A DNA stretch of 6,505 nucleotides from Methanobacteriota archaeon (GTDB lineage Archaea; Altiarchaeota; Altiarchaeia; IMC4; QMZM01): positions 1 to 6,505 of the forward strand of contig CAIYYO010000199.1 in assembly GCA_903930485.1 (NCBI GenBank), given 5' to 3'. Position 1 is the first letter of the stretch; each line of letters starts with the position of its first letter. The translations under genes were made by a program, and so were the position numbers. The notes beneath the pieces are model-generated. The model made no database searches. It worked only from the letters and a program-made list of their open reading frames with translations, and had not been told where the DNA came from. Below are positions 1 to 3,469 of the stretch, one piece after another.

Positions 1-1
1 A

Positions 2-1069
2 TGGTATAACACGCTGACCCCTCTCGCCCGTATGCTCGGCAAAGACTTCGAGAAGGCAGACAAGGCCGACATCCTGCGCCTGGACAAGAAGATAACCGAG
101 AGCGACTATTCCCCGAACACGAAATGCGACTTTGTGAGGATGCTGAAGTGCTTCTATAAATGGGTGAAGTCGCCCGACAAGACCACGGAACTGAAATACG
201 TTCCCGAGGAGGTCGCCTGTTTGGTCGCGGTGCGTCCGGTAATAGAACCGCTGAGAAGCGACCAGGTGATTACATGGGGCGACGCGGTATCCATGGGCAA
301 GCAGGCGCAGAACATCAGGGACAGAGCATGTATAAAGACTTTGTTTGAGTCATGTAATCGTGTTCGGGAGCATCTCTCTTTGACTGTGGGGGATGTGATA
401 GAGGACGACGGCGGCCTGATGCTGAACACCACCATCACAAAGACAGGGCGTAAAATATTCCAGAAGCCGATAGACCTCAGCGAAGCCGACTTGCGCGAAT
501 GGCTTGAAGTCCACCCCAAAGGCGACGACCCCGACGCGCCTTTATGGATAAGGATAGACGGGAGGAAGCCTCTTGAGGCTATGGACTATTTCTATCTGAG
601 GAAACTCCTGCGGGTGCTGGGCAAGAAGTCAGGGGTATCAGATAAGAAAAAGGTTAATCCGCATAACTTCCGACACGGCGCATTAACGTATTACAGCGGC
701 TTCATGAGCGACAGCCAGGTCAAATATATGGCGGGGTGGACGCAGGGAACGAGGATGCTGGACACCTACTTGCACCCCGACCTTCAGAACATCAGGGACG
801 CAAAGAACAAGGCCATGGGTAAGAACGTGAAGCAGGCACCGCAGGAGGAGTTAACAAAGGCCTGCCCTCACTGCGGAAAGGAACAGGACAAGTCAAGGAC
901 ATCCTGCGCATTCTGCCATAAGTTCCTTGACCTGAGCCGAAGCGAAGAAATCCACCGAATCATACGGGAGGAGTTCGACAGGTCGCTCAAGGGATTCGTA
1001 GAGAACAACCCAGCCGTAGGCCAGCAGTATAAGGAGTTCATCAAGAGCAGGGCAAAGGCTCCGCAGTAA
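2..1069 (+). CDS. Tyrosine recombinase/integrase with C-terminal zinc ribbon (5' partial)
   Basis: Site-specific DNA strand-exchange enzyme, probably the one that integrates and excises this element. The frame is open to the window edge. The ten codons before the Met at 32 (WYNTLTPLAR) read like the first helix of a core-binding domain, so the real start is upstream and Met-32 is probably internal. Numbering from that Met, residues 1-60 are a SAM-like core-binding domain. The catalytic domain follows, with Arg110 (NRVREHLSL), Lys137 in the hairpin ITKTGRK, His211 and Arg214 (PHNFRH), Trp236 at the His/Trp position and nucleophile Tyr246 (LDTYLH), so the full active-site set is present. Residues 278-295 are a CPHC-x10-CAFC zinc ribbon, and a charged helical tail follows. 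That C-terminal zinc ribbon is typical of many archaeal integrases. The gene converges on the minus-strand pair beyond 1194. Family assignment is secure; the recombination target is unknown. Confidence 0.95.
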   Translation, partial: WYNTLTPLARMLGKDFEKADKADILRLDKKITESDYSPNTKCDFVRMLKCFYKWVKSPDKTTELKYVPEEVACLVAVRPVIEPLRSDQVITWGDAVSMGKQAQNIRDRACIKTLFESCNRVREHLSLTVGDVIEDDGGLMLNTTITKTGRKIFQKPIDLSEADLREWLEVHPKGDDPDAPLWIRIDGRKPLEAMDYFYLRKLLRVLGKKSGVSDKKKVNPHNFRHGALTYYSGFMSDSQVKYMAGWTQGTRMLDTYLHPDLQNIRDAKNKAMGKNVKQAPQEELTKACPHCGKEQDKSRTSCAFCHKFLDLSRSEEIHRIIREEFDRSLKGFVENNPAVGQQYKEFIKSRAKAPQ

Positions 1070-1090
1070 GGCAGACTCCTGGAACCCTTG

Positions 1091-1140
1091 AGTGAGCGAG
1101 GGGCATTAGCCGGAAGAAAGGAGCAGGGGTCGCTCTCACT
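1091..1140. repeat. Imperfect inverted repeat after the integrase
   Basis: AGTGAGCGA at 1091-1099 is matched by TCGCTCTCACT at 1130-1140, its reverse complement apart from two extra bases. The sequence between holds the first copy of a CCGGAAGAA direct repeat. It begins 21 bases after the integrase stop. It could be a transcript 3' end structure or a recombinase arm site; nothing in the sequence decides between them. Confidence 0.4.
1110..1132 (+). repeat. Imperfect direct repeat, copy A
   Basis: Copy A begins CCGGAAGAAAGGAGCAGGGG. A related copy lies at 1198-1222, beginning CCGGAAGAAGGACGCGGGGG, with a one-base shift and a few mismatches. The two copies flank the palindrome at 1167-1188. 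Such an arrangement next to an integrase gene could be attachment-site arm sequences. The second copy also encodes the C-terminus of the minus-strand zinc-finger gene, so the similarity may be partly chance. Confidence 0.35.
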
Positions 1141-1166
1141 TAGCCAAAGAATTGGTGAAGTGTTCG

Positions 1167-1188
1167 GTTAGTCAATTAATTGACTAAC
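1167..1188. repeat. 22-bp perfect palindrome between convergent genes
   Basis: The left arm is GTTAGTCAATT and the right arm AATTGACTAAC, with no spacer and the centre between 1177 and 1178. It sits 98 bases past the integrase stop and six bases past the stop of the convergent minus-strand gene at 1194. As RNA it could form a hairpin, but archaeal termination usually depends on T tracts rather than hairpins. A perfect dyad with an AT-rich centre also suits a dimeric DNA-binding protein or the recombinase core. The palindrome is certain; its role is inferred. Confidence 0.6.
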
Positions 1189-1193
1189 TGATT

Positions 1194-1394
1194 TTATCCG
1201 GAAGAAGGACGCGGGGGATCGGAGGCCTGGGGCCGACCCCTTGGGCGCTTTCCTGCTGGCTCGCAGTCTACGGTGAGCGTCGTAGCTCCGCATAGTTCGC
1301 AGGTCGCTTGCGAGTGAGAAATATGCTCTTGGAAGTCGTGGACTTGACGGTTCATTCGGCAGCCTTCGGCATGACATGGTTCGCAGAGAATCAT
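1194..1394 (-). CDS. Small zinc-finger protein with AT-hook-like tail
   Basis: A 66-residue protein starting MILCEPCHAEGC. Cys4 and Cys7 (CEPC) and Cys32 and Cys35 (CELCG) make a plausible four-cysteine zinc site. Cys12, Cys44 and several histidines (19, 24, 27) lie nearby. Residues 49-55 read KRPRGRP, which matches the AT-hook core, so the protein probably binds DNA in the minor groove. The start at 1394 is supported by a GAGG Shine-Dalgarno-like run 8-11 bases upstream. It lies 29 bases downstream of the 63-residue gene on the same strand, so the two are probably cotranscribed. An overlapping frame at 1168-1377 lacks such motifs. I do not recognise a named family. The AT-hook call is weak evidence on its own, because arginine-proline tails also arise in GC-rich DNA. 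Confidence 0.6.
   Translation of the reverse strand: MILCEPCHAEGCRMNRQVHDFQEHISHSQATCELCGATTLTVDCEPAGKRPRGRPQASDPPRPSSG
1198..1222 (+). repeat. Imperfect direct repeat, copy B
   Basis: Partner of the copy at 1110-1132, in the same orientation about 88 bases downstream. It overlaps the last codons of the minus-strand gene at 1194-1394. Confidence 0.35.
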
Positions 1395-1423
1395 CTTTCT
1401 ATCCTCGTTGCATAAGTCAGTCC

Positions 1424-1615
1424 TTACTCTTCGTCCTCGGTTGGTTCGGGCCCCTCTTCTTCAGTCTCGTCCATTGCATCCTCATCGGGTTCGGGTCTTA
1501 TCTTCGCCATCAACTTCGCCGGAGGCCAGGGTGCCCGTTTCATTGCCTTAGTGTCTCCTTTACCCAACTTGGCCATAACGGCCTTACGTTGCCTGTTATT
1601 TTTGAATGGTGCCAT
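1424..1615 (-). CDS. Small hypothetical protein, basic N-terminus and acidic C-terminus
   Basis: A 63-residue product starting MAPFKNNRQRKAVMAKL. Residues 1-40 are strongly basic, and residues 41-63 are almost entirely acidic (PEPDEDAMDE and a Glu-rich end). The opening resembles the MPFKSxxQRR starts of small proteins often found in phage and archaeal virus genomes, whose function is generally unknown. The frame stays open 35 codons further upstream, but that extension is low-complexity sequence from the AT-rich gap, so the Met at 1615 is preferred. There is no clear Shine-Dalgarno at this start, and a leaderless transcript is possible. It is followed 29 bases later by the zinc-finger gene. 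The charge split suggests a nucleic-acid-binding head with an acidic tail; this is inference. Confidence 0.6.
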   Translation of the reverse strand: MAPFKNNRQRKAVMAKLGKGDTKAMKRAPWPPAKLMAKIRPEPDEDAMDETEEEGPEPTEDEE

Positions 1616-1639
1616 AGTGGGGTATCTTAAGGAATCGAA

Positions 1640-1660
1640 AAACAAAAACGGTTTTTGTTT
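1640..1660. repeat. Inverted repeat, 10-bp arms with 1-base spacer
   Basis: Arms AAACAAAAAC (1640-1649) and GTTTTTGTTT (1651-1660) are perfect reverse complements around G1650. It lies 25-45 bases upstream of the minus-strand start at 1615, where a promoter or operator would be expected. It may therefore control the two small minus-strand genes. Confidence 0.5.
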
Positions 1661-1681
1661 ATTCGTTGATTGACAAAGATT

Positions 1682-1698
1682 GAAAAGAGAAAAAAAAT
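1682..1698 (-). repeat. 17-bp exact direct repeat, copy 1 (T tract on minus strand)
   Basis: GAAAAGAGAAAAAAATT, identical to 1793-1809 and 111 bases away from it in the same orientation. Read on the minus strand it is AATTTTTTTCTCTTTTC, the kind of T-rich stretch that ends archaeal transcripts. Both copies are followed on the plus strand by a CATTAAATA segment, so the duplication is wider than the 17-mer. Confidence 0.6.
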
Positions 1699-1739
1699 TC
1701 AGCTTGCGCTTCAGACACATTAAATATCAACCATTCGCA

Positions 1740-1770
1740 GGGGTGATTCAGGGATTTTGGGTTTTGGGGG
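1740..1770 (+). other. Putative G-quadruplex motif
   Basis: Four G runs lie on the plus strand: GGGG at 1740-1743, GGG at 1751-1753, GGG at 1759-1761 and GGGGG at 1766-1770. Loops are 7, 5 and 4 bases. This fits the usual G3+N1-7 rule. It sits between the two copies of the repeated module in the non-coding gap. Confidence 0.45.
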
Positions 1771-1792
1771 TTGGTTTTTGTTGGCAGGACAA

Positions 1793-1809
1793 GAAAAGAG
1801 AAAAAAATT
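1793..1809 (-). terminator. T-rich probable terminator for the 283-residue gene; 17-bp repeat copy 2
   Basis: On the minus strand this reads AATTTTTTTCTCTTTTC and lies about 120 bases after the stop of the gene at 1929-2780. Oligo-T in the non-template strand is the known archaeal termination signal. It is the second copy of the 17-mer at 1682-1698. Confidence 0.4.
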
Positions 1810-1928
1810 TGCCTTTGCTGGGTAAGGGTCATTAAATAATAAAGATTGGTTTTCGTTGGATTAGCCTTTTTGCTATTTTGCATACGATTAGAAGTCGGAA
1901 AATCAGAGAAGACCACAGGATACGGGTT

Positions 1929-2780
1929 TCAAGGCTTTCTGGATGTATCTTTAATTCTTCGAGAATTGTGGGAGGACGGATTCTTTTTCTGCCGGTCTCG
2001 CAATGCCGCTTCGAGATAGCGCTGGTTATCGTCGAGGAGTTCCTTAACCTTTTCAAGCATGTAGCGCTCATGAGTCCAATGTCGAGAATCCGGAGTCATA
2101 CGGATTACTCGATTAATCGCTTGACGATTTGCTTCAAGGTGATCTAGATTGGCAGCCTTAACATCGGAATCGGGCGATATAGCCATATAAAAAATTAAGG
2201 TATCAAGAATTCCGTAGACCAAATCGGCAGCTTCCTCCTTTGCCTGTTTCTCTTGAGGTAATTTTCTACGCTTCAAGAGGGCTTTATGCTCTCGTTCTTC
2301 CCGTCGATTCATATCTATCTTCAATGGGGAGATACTGAACTCGTCGTCCTTTTCAAGGCCGAGGTGCTTGAGTATTTCTCTATAACAAAGTGTCCGTTCA
2401 TCCTCATCCATCCAATACAGCACCTTGTCCTTCTTTTCCGTTTTTAGTTTGCGCGGATGGGCTTTCTGCCACTCGGTCGGCTCTTTGCTGAGATTCAAAT
2501 GTGTGCTAAGGTCTCGCATCAACTTTCTTCGAGCCTCATTTGCCTCAAGCCTGCTTGACGGGATTCTGTCGAAGTCTGTTTTTCCCCTAACTGATTCTGT
2601 AAGGCCTGCGGTGAGGAAGCCCTCATAAATGTTTCGCAGTCTCCTTTCGCCAAGTCCGAAATCATTAGCTCCTCTATATACTCCTTTAGGATTTTTTAAC
2701 AGGTGTAAAAATACTTGAAGTTCTCTGGTCTTATGTTTTCCACTGCGTGCCTCCGACCCCACGGAACTATTTTTTCTCAT
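1929..2780 (-). CDS. Hypothetical protein with probable N-terminal winged helix
   Basis: A 283-residue soluble, highly charged protein that I do not recognise. Residues 18-66 have the pattern of a winged helix-turn-helix: a helix TRELQVFLHLLKNPKG, then a recognition-type helix around LGERRLRNIYEGFLTAGL and a probable wing. This suggests DNA binding. Residues 70-185 are mainly predicted helices rich in Lys, Arg and Glu, including a long charged run at 158-185. Residues 236-265 form another charged amphipathic helix, and the tail after 266 is Ser/Arg/Lys-rich. No catalytic motif, membrane segment or signal peptide is visible. It is transcribed divergently from the replication cluster, with 74 bases between start codons, so a regulator of that cluster or of itself is plausible. 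Start 2780 is the first Met of the frame and lies downstream of a TATATA box. Length and absence of low-complexity sequence favour a real gene. Confidence 0.75.
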   Translation of the reverse strand: MRKNSSVGSEARSGKHKTRELQVFLHLLKNPKGVYRGANDFGLGERRLRNIYEGFLTAGLTESVRGKTDFDRIPSSRLEANEARRKLMRDLSTHLNLSKEPTEWQKAHPRKLKTEKKDKVLYWMDEDERTLCYREILKHLGLEKDDEFSISPLKIDMNRREEREHKALLKRRKLPQEKQAKEEAADLVYGILDTLIFYMAISPDSDVKAANLDHLEANRQAINRVIRMTPDSRHWTHERYMLEKVKELLDDNQRYLEAALRDRQKKNPSSHNSRRIKDTSRKP

Positions 2781-2854
2781 TTTTCAGTTCATCGCAATTC
2801 CCGGAAAAAATGGGTGCATCTTCACATCCCCCAGAAATATATAGTGGAAAGAAG
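2781..2854. promoter_or_regulatory. Divergent promoter region
   Basis: This 74-base stretch separates the minus-strand 283-residue gene from the plus-strand RHH gene. It contains AAATATATAG at 2836-2845, a TATA-like box readable on both strands. On the minus strand, a start site about 25 bases past the box would leave a leader of roughly 30 bases before 2780. On the plus strand the box is only about 10 bases from the ATG at 2855, too close for an ordinary leaderless promoter, so it more likely serves the minus-strand gene. A small dyad, TTCC-C-GGAA, lies at 2798-2806 and could be an operator for the RHH protein. Confidence 0.5.
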
Positions 2855-3016
2855 ATGGAAAAAGCAAGTATTAGTCATGGAAAAGCCGACTGGAACGTGG
2901 TGGTTCCCGCAGCCCTTGACGCTGAAGTCGAAAAGGCAGTGCAGACGGGGCACTACTCCACGAAGAGCGAGGTCATCCGAGCAGGAGTTCGCGAACTTCT
3001 GAAAAAAGAAAAATGA
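2855..3016 (+). CDS. Ribbon-helix-helix (CopG/ParD-like) DNA-binding protein
   Basis: A 53-residue protein with the whole RHH fold. The beta strand is DWNVVVPAAL (12-21), helix A is LDAEVEKAVQTG (21-32), and the turn plus helix B is YSTKSEVIRAGVRELLKKE (34-52). KSEVIRAGVREL is the classic second-helix signature. These proteins dimerise and bind short operators, commonly as antitoxins, plasmid copy-control repressors or viral regulators. The start at 2855 is chosen because it leaves a short leader before the strand. The longer frame back to 2747 runs through the divergent promoter and over the opposing gene's start. The Shine-Dalgarno is weak. The stop overlaps the next start by four bases (ATGA). 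No toxin-like gene follows, so a transcriptional regulator or copy-control role is more likely than an antitoxin. Confidence 0.88.
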   Translation: MEKASISHGKADWNVVVPAALDAEVEKAVQTGHYSTKSEVIRAGVRELLKKEK

Positions 3017-3198
3017 AACGCGAACTCAGCGACGCGAAAAAGAAAGACCTCTTCGACATGCTCGAAGAAGAAAGGCACGCGAGATTCGCGCTCGAAACAG
3101 AAGTCCAGCGACTACGCACACGAGTCGAGAAGCTCGAAAAGAGGAAAGAGAACCGAGACGGAACGACAGGCGGCGACCGCCTCGAAAACTACATGTAG
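3013..3198 (+). CDS. Small coiled-coil protein
   Basis: A 61-residue, highly charged protein. Residues 13-45 (LFDMLEEERHARFALETEV onward to VEKLEKRK) have leucine, valine and phenylalanine spaced in a heptad-like way and should form an amphipathic coiled coil. The tail is Gly/Asp/Arg-rich and disordered. It starts inside the RHH stop codon (ATGA overlap) with no separate Shine-Dalgarno, so its translation is probably coupled to the RHH gene. Function is unknown; the pairing suggests it oligomerises or partners with the RHH protein. It carries no toxin motif that I can see. Confidence 0.7.
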   Translation: MKRELSDAKKKDLFDMLEEERHARFALETEVQRLRTRVEKLEKRKENRDGTTGGDRLENYM

Positions 3199-3253
3199 TC
3201 GCAGCATATCATTTTCATTGAACGCCATGAGCAAGGCGAAAAACTGCTTCAAG

Positions 3254-3262
3254 TGATGAGGT
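3254..3262 (+). promoter_or_regulatory. Shine-Dalgarno for the Sm-like gene
   Basis: TGATGAGGT precedes the ATG at 3269 by six bases and contains GAGGT, complementary to the archaeal 16S 3' end. It fixes the start of the 66-residue gene. The 70-base gap after 3198 otherwise shows nothing clear. Confidence 0.65.
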
Positions 3263-3268
3263 CAAAAA

Positions 3269-3469
3269 ATGTTTGAGGAGTTGGAAGGAAAAAAGATATG
3301 CGTCGTCTTCAGGGAAGGCGCAGAAATACGAACCGCAATAGGGATAGCTGAAAAAACCACCGCACAAAACTTTCTAAGAATTCTCTCCGACTACGGCCAG
3401 GAGTACATGATACATTCTGAATCCATCGTCAAACTCAAAACCAAGAGCGCCGGAGGGGAATCAGAATGA
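3269..3469 (+). CDS. Small beta-barrel protein, Sm/SH3-like (hypothetical)
   Basis: A 66-residue protein. The segment LEGKKICVVFREGAEIRTAIG (5-25) gives two beta strands separated by a charged turn. NFLRILSDYGQEYMIHSESIVKLK (34-57) gives three more, ending in the I-H-x-x-x-I-V-K-L pattern seen at the end of Sm-like barrels. This five-strand order resembles LSm or SH3-like small barrels that bind RNA or proteins; the resemblance is by pattern only. A good Shine-Dalgarno sets the start. The stop overlaps the ATPase start by four bases (ATGA), so it is coupled to the replication genes and could be an accessory factor for them. An unrelated small SH3-like fold is the main alternative. Confidence 0.7.
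   Translation: MFEELEGKKICVVFREGAEIRTAIGIAEKTTAQNFLRILSDYGQEYMIHSESIVKLKTKSAGGESE

Larger units (their letters stand above)
1616..1928. other. AT-rich non-coding gap with repeated module
   Basis: I see no convincing gene here. Frames crossing it (for example 1659-1916 minus) give low-complexity Phe/Asn/Ser-rich peptides. It contains two loose copies of a module, roughly 1650-1727 and 1773-1840. Each copy has, in order, GGTTTTTGTT, GACAA, the exact 17-mer GAAAAGAGAAAAAAATT, and CATTAAATA. A third GGTTTTCGTT element lies near 1848. A G-rich stretch separates the copies and a 10-bp-arm inverted repeat starts the region. On the minus strand the 17-mers become T tracts, suiting archaeal terminators after the gene ending at 1929, and the TATTTAAT segments could be TATA boxes. 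A replication origin is an alternative. Confidence 0.55.

Noticed and set aside
1198..1300. Possible tRNA or att tRNA fragment after the integrase
   Set aside because: GGTTCG-like words occur at several places, but no cloverleaf with paired acceptor and anticodon stems can be drawn.
1376..1630. 84-residue plus-strand frame opposite the two small minus-strand genes
   Set aside because: It is antisense to the better-supported minus-strand genes, has no Shine-Dalgarno, and is a Cys/Phe/Leu-rich shadow composition.
1613..1720. N-terminal extension of the 63-residue minus-strand gene to 1720
   Set aside because: The added residues come from AT-rich repeat sequence. The MAPFKNN start matches the style of known small proteins better.
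1659..1916. 85-residue minus-strand frame across the gap
   Set aside because: Its peptide is low-complexity (Phe/Ser/Asn) and simply translates the repeated T-rich modules.
2747..2854. Longer start for the RHH gene at 2747
   Set aside because: It would run over the divergent promoter and the start of the opposing gene, and adds no RHH residues.
3227..3256. Nine-codon mini-ORF (MSKAKNCFK) just before the Sm-like gene, its stop inside that gene's Shine-Dalgarno
   Set aside because: It has no ribosome binding site and is short enough to occur by chance. A leader-peptide role would be speculation.
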